Assembly (NCBI GenBank): GCA_011316305.1
Contig: SAUG01000138.1
Location: forward strand, 96,062 to 160,061
From: Rusavskia elegans
Taxonomy: Eukaryota > Ascomycota > Lecanoromycetes > Teloschistales > Teloschistaceae
Direction of reading: 5' to 3'
DNA length: 64,000 bases
The notes under the pieces were generated by a model. That model had not been told where the DNA came from and did not search any database. It worked only from the letters and a program-made list of their open reading frames with translations. This document shows, piece after piece, positions 12,208 to 24,400 of this stretch. A program made the position numbers and the translations under genes. How positions within the stretch are numbered: the stretch's first letter is position 1; each line of letters begins with the position of its first letter.

Positions 12208-14892
12208 TATTATATCGTTAATTTTATTGAAATATTTATATTTATTAATTAGATAAACGAACTAATAACTTAATTTAGTTAAAACCGCTAGATCCGTGAA
12301 ACTATCTCTATTTAATAGATCGGTTCTATCGAATATATCGGTTTTTTTACTATATATAGACTGGTTATTTTAAAATAGATTTTCGTCGGTATTTCGGAAA
12401 TCCGCTCCGAGTTTTAATAAATCGGTTCGATCCGACCTATTAAACGGTATAGGTCGGTTTCTAATATTGAAATCGAAAATCAGATTAGATTATAAAATAG
12501 AAATTAATAAAAATTCTGTTCGATCTAATTTATAATTATATTAGATAGTCGAATACTATAATTTCAAAAAATCTTTATTACTTTAATTATAAAAAATTAT
12601 TTAGATAATATAAAATAGTAATAAATTTTATTCAATATTTATTGGTATAACAGCCGTAATTTATATTAGAGAGATTTTAGATTATATATTTACTTTTCGG
12701 ATCTTTTAATTATATGAAATTCGATTATTAACTAGTTTATTATTTTCTAGTTTTATTTCTAAATTTTTTATTTGGTTTTTAATAAACTAAAAGTTTTTAG
12801 TTTGAATAATAATTGGTTTAACGTATATTACGACTAGACTTAAATATAAATAATATTAATAAAGTCGTATATAAATAGTAATATAGAAAAATAATATAAT
12901 TATTTGCTAAATAAATAATAATATTTATTTTTATAGAATTTTATAAAACTATTAACTAAATATTCTATAATATAATAATTTCGCCCGAATTAACTACTTT
13001 TATAGCGATATTTATAAAGATTCTACGGTATAGTCCAATAAATAGTATTTTTAGAAATAGATTATCGAATTTTTTCTAGTAGTAATAAATATTTCGGAAG
13101 ATTATAATACTAGCTTTTTATTTATATTTCTATCGATATATTATTAGATAGACTATTTAAAATATATTTTTTCATATTATTACACTCATTATTATACTAG
13201 CGGATTTCCTTTTCTTTTATACGATTTTACTATTTCTAATCTTTTTTAGATTTCTATAAATCGATTTTATAATAATTTTATATACTAAAATACCTTTTAG
13301 CGCTATTCTATAGTTTATTATATTATTTTATAATTTGGTGAATTCGATTAATACGTATTACAATTACGTTTATACGATATAATAAATAGAACGATAAGTA
13401 ATATAGTATAGTATATATTATAATAGAAATTTATAGTAATAGTTATCTAATAATAAAAAAGAAAATCGGAAATAAACTTAAATTAGTTAATATAATTATT
13501 AATTCGACTTCGGCTAAAATAAATAAATCTATATACTTCTATAAATTTCTAGTATATTCGACTATATACTTTTATATATTTTTAACTATTAGTTTATATA
13601 AATTCTTTCTAGTATTAACTATATTATTCTATTATACTATCTATACTACCGTCTAGTATCCCGCTATATCTAAATTAAAATTATTATCTATAAAGTTTAA
13701 ATCGGTCGTAAACCGCGAATATAGTAGAAAATAGTCGGAATCTAAATATACGTTCTATAAAAAACTAAATATAGATTATATTACTATATATAAATATTTT
13801 TAGAAATAAAAAAAAATAGATATATAGAAAACTATAGATTTAGATATAAAGATTTTCAAAAAATAAAACGCTAGAAATAAAGAAACAGATTATAGAATTA
13901 GTAAAAAGATTTATAATAATATAATAAAATAATTAAGATTATATTAAATATTTATTTATATATTATATTATACTATAAAACTAAATTCTATATCAAAATT
14001 TATTAACAAAATGCGAAAGAAATAATACTTATCGACTAGATAAAATAAAAACGAATTAAAAAAATATAATAAAATAGTATATTAATTATAAATGAAATTA
14101 TCTAATTTATAATTTTTTTATTCTAATATTTCTTTAAATCTACTATTGCTACTAGAAATATAGACGGAATAGTATTAATTAAATAAAAACTTTAATTATT
14201 AATTTTATCTAATAATAAATAATTTATTATAGCAATTTTTCAGAATTTAAAACTATTAGAATACTAGAATCTCTATAAAAATAGTCGAAGTCTACTAAAA
14301 AATTTGGCTATAGTAGTAATACGGTTAATATAACTATCGAGTTTCCGTATAAAAAAGAAAAGAAAAATATTAATAATATTATCGAAATTAATAATAAAAA
14401 CTAAATAGTAGAAAGATATTTTCTTTAATAGAATAATACTAAATTTAAAGGAAATAAAAGTTTAACTAGAAGTATTAATTTTAATTAAATTTGAAATAAA
14501 GATAAAGATAAAAAAAAAATATATAAAAAAAAAAGAAATATAAAAAAAAAATAGAAACGGAAATCGAAAATAATAAAAATATAAAAGAAATTATTTTAAT
14601 AGTTTTAGTAAATTAAAACCGGATTTCCGAATTCGACCTAGAACCGAATTAGATCGGTATCTAAAAAAGTCGAAATCGACTCGGATCGGTATTTAGAAAA
14701 GTCGAAATTAATTCGGGTCGAGTCGGTTTTTTTAACCCGGGTTCGAAATCCGATCCGATAGCCAGTCTAATTATATATATCGCTTCTTATATCTATTAGA
14801 TAGCTATTCTTATTCGTCGTTAATATAATTACTTATACCGCTCTATTTCTTTCTTATAATTATTTATATAACGAAAACGTTTTATACTTTAG
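12208..14892 (+). repeat. 3' LTR of A4, split by H3 and truncated
   Basis: Two pieces, 12208-12356 and 14770-14892, join to match the left LTR up to a point about 170 bp short of its end. A purine-rich run lies just before 12208 (about 12195-12206), consistent with a polypurine tract. Confidence 0.7.
12357..14769. mobile_element. H3, 2.4-kb hAT-like TIR element
   Basis: Termini are TAGACTGG and CCAGTCTA. The flanking octamers are ACTATATA and ATTATATA, which differ by one C-to-T change, so an 8-bp target duplication is supported. Both subterminal regions match H1. At 2413 bp it is the longest H copy in the window and is long enough to have carried a transposase. The interior is very AT-rich and I could not recognise a transposase domain or a nested element in it. 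Confidence 0.65.
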
Positions 14893-15064
14893 AGTCAAAC
14901 CCCCGCCACGTGACAAGCTGCCAAGCATCTATAGAAATACTGTTAATATATAACTTTCGCGTAATATTAGTTTTTAAGAATTTATTATAGATATTCCGGT
15001 TAGTATAAGTTTACTATAACTATAGTTAATCTAAACTTTCTATTAATTATTAACTAGCTATTAT
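14893..15064. other. Junction between A4 and A1
   Basis: Contains a patch of about 50 bp (14893-14942) that still has several CA and TG dinucleotides, including the palindrome CACGTG at about 14917-14922. The A1 target-duplication copy (ATTAT) ends at 15064. No gene. Confidence 0.4.
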
Positions 15065-15475
15065 TATAACGTCCCTGTATATCAAAAGGCGTTATATTCG
15101 AGCCTAGCTATAGTCGTGGACGTAGTCCGAGCTACTAAATAGTAAAGGAGTCCTAATATAAATTATCGTAACTAATCCTATATAGCCGCAGAAGTACGGT
15201 TATAATATTATAAGGTATTTTTATTATAAAATAATTAAAAAGAGAATAGTAAAGACGTATTTAATAATTATATTAATAACTAATAAAAGAAACTATCTAT
15301 AGAAATAATAAGCGATATATATAATAAAAGTAGCTATAAAAGCCGATAGATAACTATCTACTAATAATCCCGTTAGAAAGGGCGGCTATAGCGGCTATAG
15401 GCGGCTATAGATAATTAGGTTTATTTATTTAACTAATCCTTCTAGGAAACTTCTATAGAGTTATAGATATAATAT
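15065..15475 (-). repeat. 3' LTR of A1 (A-type)
   Basis: 411 bp, TATAACGTC...GATATAATA, RIP forms of TG...CA ends. It contains three close copies of CGGCTATA at about 15383-15411, the mark of the A-type LTR. Confidence 0.8.
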
Positions 15476-18000
15476 AACCCCTTTTATATAGTTTTTTACC
15501 TAGTATAAAAACCGTCTATAGAATATAAAAAGGATTTTCTTTTTTTCTTTTTTTTTCTTCTTTCCTTAATATTTTTATTATATATTTTCGAAAAGGAAAT
15601 CGACTAAAGTCTTTTCGTTATATTTAATTAAAAGGAATTATAATATCTTTTCCCTATTTTTTATATACCTGAAATTCTTTAAAAGAATATAAAATCGAGA
15701 TTAGTAGTAATACTTATAGTAACTATACTCGGGTCCAGAAATTATACGATTATTTAATATCTAATACTATCTATATATTAATTCTTTTTTATCTTTATTC
15801 CGCTAACCTTCGCAGGGAAGCGTTTTAAAAATAAAAAGAATAAATTTCGTTCTAATATTACTAGTATTTTTAATAAATATTCCGAAGTTTACTATTATAT
15901 CGAGTCCTTCCTTAATTCTAAAAAAGAAATTCGTAATAAATACTTAGCCTAGAAATTAGATTTTTACCGACTTTTTAGTAAATAAGAGTATTTTATTACT
16001 TATTATCGCGCTTTAGATAAGCGTAAAAGTAATCTTATCGTTTAGGAGTAATATATACTTTCTAGGCTTAATAAATTTAATAATCCGGTTATATTTTATT
16101 CCTCTATTAGTTTTACGCTAGTTACGTAAAAAGCGTCTATTAAATTAATATCTAGATTTAATTTAGATAATCTAGATTAAATTTTAAAAGATTTTAATTT
16201 CTTTTAACCTATAAAAAATATAGGATTCTAAAAAAGATTTAATAAAAGATTTTTTCGCTATTTATTTTTATATATTTCGGGTTATATATCTATATTATAA
16301 GTTATTTCCAATTCTTTTAATAGTTTTACTAAATCTTATTTTTTAGCTACTATTTCGTCCTAAAACGATAAAAACGAATACTAATCGAATTTTTCGTTCC
16401 TAGATTAAATACTAAATACTAGGTCCGGTATTTTTTTATTCTAGTCTATTTAATTTAGTTTATAGTATTCGATTTTATTTATAGTTTTAACTATATTCTA
16501 GTATATTTTTCTAACGTAGTTTATTTAAAGCTATAAAATTATTTCTTTACTTTTATTATATTTTTTAGTAAATTACTAAAAAAGGTAATAATATTTTTTC
16601 TAAATCTTTATTTCCTAAACTTTTCTATCTTTTTTAAATTTTTTATCTAAATCTTTAATTTCTTTATAGTTTATTATTAAAGCTATATCTAGCTCTTTAT
16701 ATAAAAGATTTTTATAAGCTAGAAAATATATTATTTATAGTTCTAATATTTAACTAATAGTATTTTTTTTTATTAGTTTTTTTAAAATTAATTCTTTCTA
16801 CTCGTTTCCTAAAATAATATAACTTTTCTAACTTTTAATTATAGTAAAATTTATTATTCTAATTAATCTATATTTTATCTTAACTTTAATATCGAGGATT
16901 CTATTATTATTTATTATTCGTCTATAGAAATATCCTTTAATTTTATTATAGAATCCCTTTATAACTTTATTATTTTCCTTTCTATTTATAAAAGCCATTT
17001 TTTATTAACCTCCGATTTTAATTTTAAGCGCTATTATAAGAGGTTTTTCAGTTTTATATAGTTTAAAATTGATTATTAGCTTTATTTCCTATATTTTTTT
17101 TAGTTTTTTAGAATAATATCCTATCCCTTCTTTATCTAATAGATAGATAGGGTAAATATTATTATAGTAGGCTAACTAACTTTTCGCTATATATCTATTA
17201 GATAATTTTTCTATTATTTTAAAAAAGTATTTAGTTATTTTAATTACCTTTTTAGTTAGATAATTTCTTTTAAAGTATCCTATTTTTCTATATAAGTAAT
17301 AAGTTTTAGTTTTTAATTTTCTAGTTTCGGTAATATCGAGTTTTATTAGATTTCTTCTAGGCTTTCTTTTAATAGGTCCTATTTTACTAAATATCTACTT
17401 ATCTAAATATATTTTATACTATCTAGTATCGATTTTTATTATAAATTTAATAAAATCTACTAATAAATCCGGTTCTTCGATCGCTACTATAGCTTTTTTA
17501 ATTTTTATCTAAAGTCCTTTATAGAAGTAGATTTTTAAAATTAAATCTTCCTAGTCTATTTTATAAATTAGTATTCTAAATTAAATAACGTAAATAGCTA
17601 CCGACTTCTATTATTTTAGAACTATTAGTCTCCTATTTATTACTCTATTCTTATTATTATCTCTAAAGGCTTCTTTTATAGCTATAATAAAATTACCGAA
17701 AGTATAAAAAATCTATAATATTTTATCTTTTCTCTATCCTTCCGGGTTGTCGAGGTAATTTTTTATTTAAAGCAATATCTAATTAAGGGCAGCCTTTCCT
17801 AGATATAATATTATAAATAGAATTTTAACCGCTTTATTTAGTAACTAGTTTATATATAATACGAAGTAGATATTTATCTAAATTATCTATAGCTTTAAGA
17901 ATCTTTTATTTCCTTTATAGATATTAGATATTACTATTCTAATAGTATCGCTTTAATCTATAGATCGGGATAACGAAACTAATATAGTAAATTATTAAAA
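15476..18000 (-). pseudogene. Gag (plus protease-like) region of A1, RIP-inactivated
   Basis: Read from right to left, the first ~700 bp is gag-like. The knuckle at 17260-17301 reads YYLYRKIGYFKRNY, which is CCHC spacing with Cys and His turned to Tyr. About 400 bp further on (near 16800) a YIILGNEW block resembles the LGMDW motif that ends Ty3/gypsy proteases. The remaining ~1.3 kb to the left LTR has no recognisable polymerase or integrase motif. Stops are numerous, and most are TAG/TAA as expected from RIP. Gag builds the particle and packages RNA; this copy cannot. The protease assignment is weak. Confidence 0.6.
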
Positions 18001-18410
18001 TATAATATTTCTATATATTAGAAAGCGTTATACTCGAGCCTAGCTAAAGCTATAAATATAGTCTAAACTACTAAATAGTAAGGGAATCCTAGTATAGATT
18101 ATTATAACTAATTCTATATAGCCGCAGATATACGGTTATAATATTATAAGATATCTTTATTATAAAGTAATTAAAAAGAAAATAGTAGAGACGTATTTAA
18201 TAATTATATTAACGACTAACGAGAGAAACTATCTATAGAAATAATAAGCGATATATATAGTAAAAGTAGCTATAAAAGCTAATAGGTAGCTATCTATTAA
18301 AAGTCCTATTAGGAAAGGCGGCTATAGCGGCTATAAGCGGCTATAGATAATTAGGCTCGTTTACCTAACTAATTCTTCCAAGGAACCTCTATAGAATCGT
18401 AGACGTAACA
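18001..18410 (-). repeat. 5' LTR of A1 (A-type)
   Basis: 410 bp. It keeps the unmutated terminal CA (GACGTAACA) at 18402-18410 and pairs with the left LTR over its full length. The primer-site region follows directly on the minus strand (TTTTAATAATTTACTATA). Confidence 0.8.
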
Positions 18411-18415
18411 ATTAT

Positions 18416-21400
18416 AACCGTCTAACTATTAAATTATTATCTCGAAAAATAGAAAGTTGTCGCTTAACTATTTATAGATAGCTTATTAACTTGGTATAAA
18501 CTCTAAAGTTTATTTTAATAGTAAATCTTACGATAATACGCTATTATAAAGAACTTTTAGTTTAAATTACTACATTATTTAACGGTTATTAAATAGAAAT
18601 TCCTATATAGTATTAACTATTTAAAGATTTCTTATTAACCGTTAATTAGCTATTATAAACTATCTATATTCTATCTATAGTCTATAATACTCGGAAGGAT
18701 CGTTAATAACCATTATTACTAAACGATAGTACTAATTACTTCCGCGAATTATCTATTTTATAATTTATAGCTCTATTACTAATAGAGAGGTACTATCGTA
18801 TAGAAATCGTAGTATAGATAGAAAAGAACCTGCCTAACTTATTAGCTCCTATATAAGAAAGCCGCTTTTAGTAATATAACCGATAAAACTTTTATCGAAT
18901 AATCTATCTCGATCTATATACGCTCGTCCGCTTTTCTATTAGGAATTTCGCGTATAAAAGAAAAGAGGCTACTCGGCGAAAATTATAGTTAGTAGTATAA
19001 AATATCTATAAGCGTATTATTAATAAAATATAGTAGGAAGAAAATATCGTTTATATCTAAACTATATAGATAATTTAATAATTTTCCTATAGAAATATAT
19101 AGGCTTTATAAAATAAAAATTTAAGAAAGATAGTAGGAATCGAATATTTCTAAAAACTCTATTATATATAGTATTAGCTATCGATATAATATTCGTTATT
19201 TTATTTATAGTAGTTAGATTTCCTAGGTTATCGCTATTAACGTTTATATTTCTATATCTTCTATATATTATCTCTATACGTAGATCGTCTAAGTTCGCTA
19301 TTAGTTCGAAGTAAGATAATAATTCTATAGATAGCTAATACCGGGTAGGTAGATTAGTAAATACGCCCTAGTTCTTAAAAGCTAGAATAAAGTTAATAGG
19401 CTAGTCGTTAGAAAGTAAATATAGGAGGAATTAGTTAATAGACTTAATAATCGAAAAGGCGGCTTATATCTACAACTTCTCGAAATTATTTAAATATAAA
19501 TAATCTAGTAGAAGAATCCTAATTAGTATTTTATTCGCGGTATTTTACTAGTTAGGATTTTTGGCTTATAACTTTATTTCTAATATTCTATAAATATATT
19601 ACCTATCCGTTATAGTATCTTTATTATCTCTATATTTATTTATATAATCTTAAAAGAGTTTTAGAAAGATATATTTTTACGGTCGAAAAAGATAATATAG
19701 AGTTAGTATAGTCTAATATAGATAATACGGAAAAATATATCTAGTAGATTCCTGGATATAATAGAGTATACTTTATCTATAGTATATTAAAAAGCTTTTT
19801 TAGATACCGTATAATAGAGCTCCCGATATATATATATCGTCGCTACGCCTAAAGTTAATATTATATTACGAAATCTCGGTTGGTAAAAGATTAAAATATT
19901 TTTAGCCTAATTTATAATTTAAACTATCTTAAATTAATATAATATAGTTCTTTTTATTTAGATAGCGATATTATCGTATTATAGTCTAGTTTTATAGTCT
20001 TTTTTACTATAGCAATAGCGGCGTACTATAGAGAATCTAGAGATAGGCTTATTATCCTCGCTATAGAAATAGAGAAGGGACTAGAATAGAGGAAGAAGAG
20101 GATAGTAGCGTACGCTAATAGCTAAAATAAAAGAATAGTCGAAATCTAGAAATCGTAGTTAGAATAGTTTAAAATAGTATTAAAAAAGCTCCGAGATAAT
20201 TAGATTAAATATAAAATTCTATAGAGTCTAAAGCTATTAGAATATAGTAGGAAGAGTTCCTCGATAGTAGTTAATAGAAGACTTTATATAAAGGACTTTA
20301 AGACGTTTAAAAAGATATTCGAGAGTTCTACCGCCCGCTTGTCTACCCGTTTATCTATATTAAAGCCTAGTTAGTATATTAATAGTTTTAGATACGACGC
20401 TACAATACGGTTCTACGAATACGTCTAATAATAATCTAATATATTAAATCGCGTATTTAAACGCTACGCTTATATATATAGAGAATCAGATAGAAGATAG
20501 GTTAATACTATTTTAATTCTAAAAGGCGCGTAGATATCTTTCCGGCTAAATTTCGATTATTAACTCGATATATTATAATCTACCTATCTAATAACTATCT
20601 AATATATTTAAACGCGTATTTAAACGCTACGTTTATCTATAGTAGATATAAATTGTAAAGCGGTAAAATATACTTTTAATACTTTTTTATATTCCTAAAA
20701 AGTAGCCAGGCCTTAGAATATCTCTAATAAATTTATCTATAGTATTTTATAGCTCTTTAAACTTCTAGCGGTTATATATTAAAGTTAACTCGACGAGGAA
20801 ATATTTAGAGCTATAGAAAAGATAATAGGTAAAAGAGCCAGAAATATACGCCTATATTAAATAATATTTATTAGCCTTTAATATCTGGATCGCTATAGTT
20901 CTACTAATATAGATAGTATAGCCGAAAAAGACGCTTAGAAGTATCGAAAGGAGGTCGTTTTTTATAGAAGTTATAGCAGGATTAAACCGATATATAGATT
21001 AGCAGCTAATCTATAAAAGTACTAGATATTTACTTTTATTTATATATTACGATTCTCTATATAGTAGTAATACCGACTAGCTATTTTTAGAAAATAAAAA
21101 CGGTACTAGATAGAAAGGTTTTATTCCGGAAGTTTCGAATTTTATATAATAGAGTAGAGGTTAGTACTCTAGATAGGCGGTAGGACTTCGTTTTCGAAAT
21201 ATTAAATAATATAGATTCTAACGAATATAATATAAATATTTAATATAATAGATAGTAATTAATAGCGAGCGTATATTATATATATAAAAAGATATATATA
21301 GTAGTTATCTTTTTTAAAATTTAATATATACGGAAATAGTCGTTTAAATTATATAATACTCTAATATAGCGACCGCGAAGCTAAAATCTTATCTAAAAAA

Positions 21401-24400
21401 AAAGTTTAAAAAAACGATCTAGCAATATTTATATAAATTAGATATTATAATTATAATATAGAAGCAGTATTAAACTATCCTATTTAAATAAAATCTTTTT
21501 ATATTTTTTCTATTTCCGTCTTATATTAAGTATATATAATTTCTTAGGCCTAATTCCTAGTAAATTAATAATACTAAATTTCTTCGATATTTTCTAGTAT
21601 AGAGTCTAGAGGATAGGATTAAGCTTCGTAGAATTAAATCCGTTAATCTAAATAATCCGTATAAAAAGTATTCGCTTTAAATTTAAATAGTTATAGGTAA
21701 ATAACCTGTCTACCCTTATAAACGCCTGTCTAGCTCTAATAAAGTTACTAACTTTAAAGATAAAACGATATTTAGATATTCTAATAATTATATAATCAGC
21801 GATATATTATTAAATTTATATTTAAATAGAACCCGAAATATATATTCTAAACGCAATATAGATAATAAAAAAGTAAAAATCAGGATGAAAATATATAATT
21901 AGAAAAATCGAAAAACTTATAGATAAATAAAGTTAATTTTAGAAAACTATTAAATATACGTATTAGGTAAAGTAATATATAGCTTATTTTATTCCTAATA
22001 GTAGGCGTCTTATAGTATCTACGAAATCTCTCTATCTTCTATTTTTAAGTCAGTTCGTAAAGGCTAATATAAATTCTTTTTAATCTATAATACCTATTAG
22101 TATCTAATAGCAAGAGATTCTAGATATATTTTATCGTCTATAATCGCTACCTTTCCTTCTTCCTCTTTAATACTATTATTCTATTTACTATAGGAAAGCA
22201 AGTATCTAAATAATAAAGGATATTTCTAATAGATTTATACTAACCTTTCCGAAAAGCTTATATCGTTTTCTAAATACGAGCCGGCTAATAGAAACCGAAG
22301 ATATTACTAGAAGCTTTTTTAACTAAAAAGGGTTTTAATAATATTATATTTATTAGTTCGTATAACAGCTTGCTTATAACTACTAGAAAAAAAGATAATT
22401 AGTTAACTAGTACTGAAAACTAAAGGAGTAGTTTAAAAATAAGTAGATCGAGTAATATATATACGATAGAATACGGAAGAAAGTAAATAAAAAAAAAAAA
22501 AGATAGAAAAAATTTCGAATTTAGTATAGCCGGGGGATTTTTACCGGTATATATTCTTATCAATAAATATAGTATAGTTATTTAGTATAGTATAATTAGC
22601 GGCGACTTCGCTAAAATAGAAGGCGATATAGATATTAGAGCAGCTAATATAAATATAAAAAGCGAAAGCCTTTTTATTAACGCCGTCGATAGTAAAGGTA
22701 TTTTAGAGTTAACTTCTTTATAATACGCTAAGAACTTCTTTATCGTCTTTAATACTAGTACGGCTAGAAAGCTTTTCTATAAAATTACTAAATAATATAT
22801 CTAGGCGGGAAGGACTAGAAACAGAAATTTAAAATTAAGATCGTAGATTAGTACTATATTTAAAGTTTAGAATAAAAGCGATCGTTATATATTCGTATAG
22901 CCGCTAGAAAAATTTATAGTTTTACTTTAGTAGTTAATCTAGCTAATTTCGGTCTTTCGGACTAATACTAAATAATAGAATAATAATATTACTACAGGCT
23001 ATATTAGCGTAGTAGTATACTATATAGTCTATAGAATCTATACTAAAGGTTTCTATTATTATAGTCTATACTATAGAGATATAATAAGGATCTATTAGAT
23101 TAAATAAGAGCTAAGTCCTAAAAAAAAATAGGCGTAATAATAGAAAGACTAGTATATTCCTATATTCTATAGCTTTTAAAATAATATAGAGGTAATTATA
23201 ATTTAGACTATTTTAAAAGAAAGGAAAACTTTTATAATATAGCGTAAAATATAACCTAGGCCTTTTCAATTAAAATAGTATTAAATAAAACTTATATTAA
23301 CTATTTCGTAATACCCGCGTACTTAGAATAGGCAGTATCTATTAAATAACCTCGAATAAAGTCTAGCGCTAGAGCGATTACTAGGAAAAGGGGCGGATTA
23401 GATTTTATATCTAGCGATTTAAAGAATATTTCGCTATAATATTAGCTAATTTATATAAAAGCGTCGTTTTTAAATCGTTTACTAGCTAAAAATTAGTATA
23501 GATATTATAAAGAATATTTCGAATTAAAAATATATACTAAATAACGCGGTAGTAGATACGGCTATTATAATATATATTAAATATAAAATTTACCCGCTAA
23601 TTTTTAGTAATAAGATATTTAGAGTATCTATATAATATTTAAAGGAAAAAAAAAGATCCGCTACTCGCCTATTATAGTATATTATCTATATTTAGTATCG
23701 TATACGCGAAAATAATAGTTTTCTCTCTATTAATATTTATTGCTATACTACCTTTATAAAATTATAATATATCAGGCTAAAGAGTTTATATAATATTAGA
23801 AAATTTACTAGTATAAAGCTTTAACGTTAGTAGAAAGATATTAGATTTTCTTTTCTGTTATCGCTAGTCTAGTATAGTAATAGTTATATAAATATCTATA
23901 AACGATCGATATATATTCCGATAGACCTCGAAAATATTAATAAAAATAGTAAAGAAAATAGATAGCGTCTTCTACCAAGTATATTATTTAAGATAAAGTC
24001 TGCTATAATATATAATCTCGAGTTCGCCCTATAGTAATAGTAATAGCTAAAAGGGGTTAATTTCTTTCCTATTAGATACTATAGTATTATAAATGATATA
24101 TTCCGAAGTATAGTTAATAGACGTAGGATATATAGCTCCTTAAATTCCCTCGTACCGGTAGTCTATATAAATATCGAAGATACGCTTTAGAACGCGACGA
24201 AGAAAGACTATTAAAAATTCTTTATAGATAAATAATAATTCCTTTAATTTCGATAGTAGATATTTTAGATATTTTTTTAATTCGACTAGGAAACGAGTAC
24301 CTGGATATAACTTTTATATCTAAATTATTAGTATACTATTGCTTAAAGTTATAATATTACTAAAAAAGTCTTTTTTAATAGCGAAAATTCTATTAAAATA

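Larger units (their letters stand above)
8331..14892 (+). mobile_element. Gag-only LTR retrotransposon A4 (B-type LTRs), interrupted twice
   Basis: The left LTR is 8331-8742. The interior is 8743-12207 and the right LTR runs from 12208 to 14892, truncated by about 170 bp at its end. R950-1 is inserted in the interior and H3 in the right LTR. Without R950-1 and its duplication the interior is about 2494 bp, matching A1-A3 (2520-2525 bp). The start of the interior and the polypurine region next to the right LTR align with A1-A3. The plus strand encodes a gag CCHC knuckle, and no RT or integrase motif is visible. The LTRs are of the B subtype, unlike A1-A3. The left flanking pentamer is AGTAT; its partner is lost. 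Confidence 0.7.
15065..18410 (-). mobile_element. Gag-only LTR retrotransposon A1
   Basis: 3346 bp with exact 5-bp target duplications ATTAT at 15060-15064 and 18411-18415. LTRs are 15065-15475 and 18001-18410. Orientation is minus: the gag knuckle reads on that strand, and an AAAAGGGG polypurine run lies next to the left LTR. The interior is 2525 bp, too short for gag plus pol, and no RT, RNase H or integrase motif is visible. A2 and A3 have the same structure, so this is a fixed form rather than a local deletion. Confidence 0.8.

Noticed and set aside
15065..18410. A1 on the plus strand
   Set aside because: The gag knuckle and polypurine run are on the minus strand, and C, whose pol is on the plus strand, carries the LTR in the opposite orientation.
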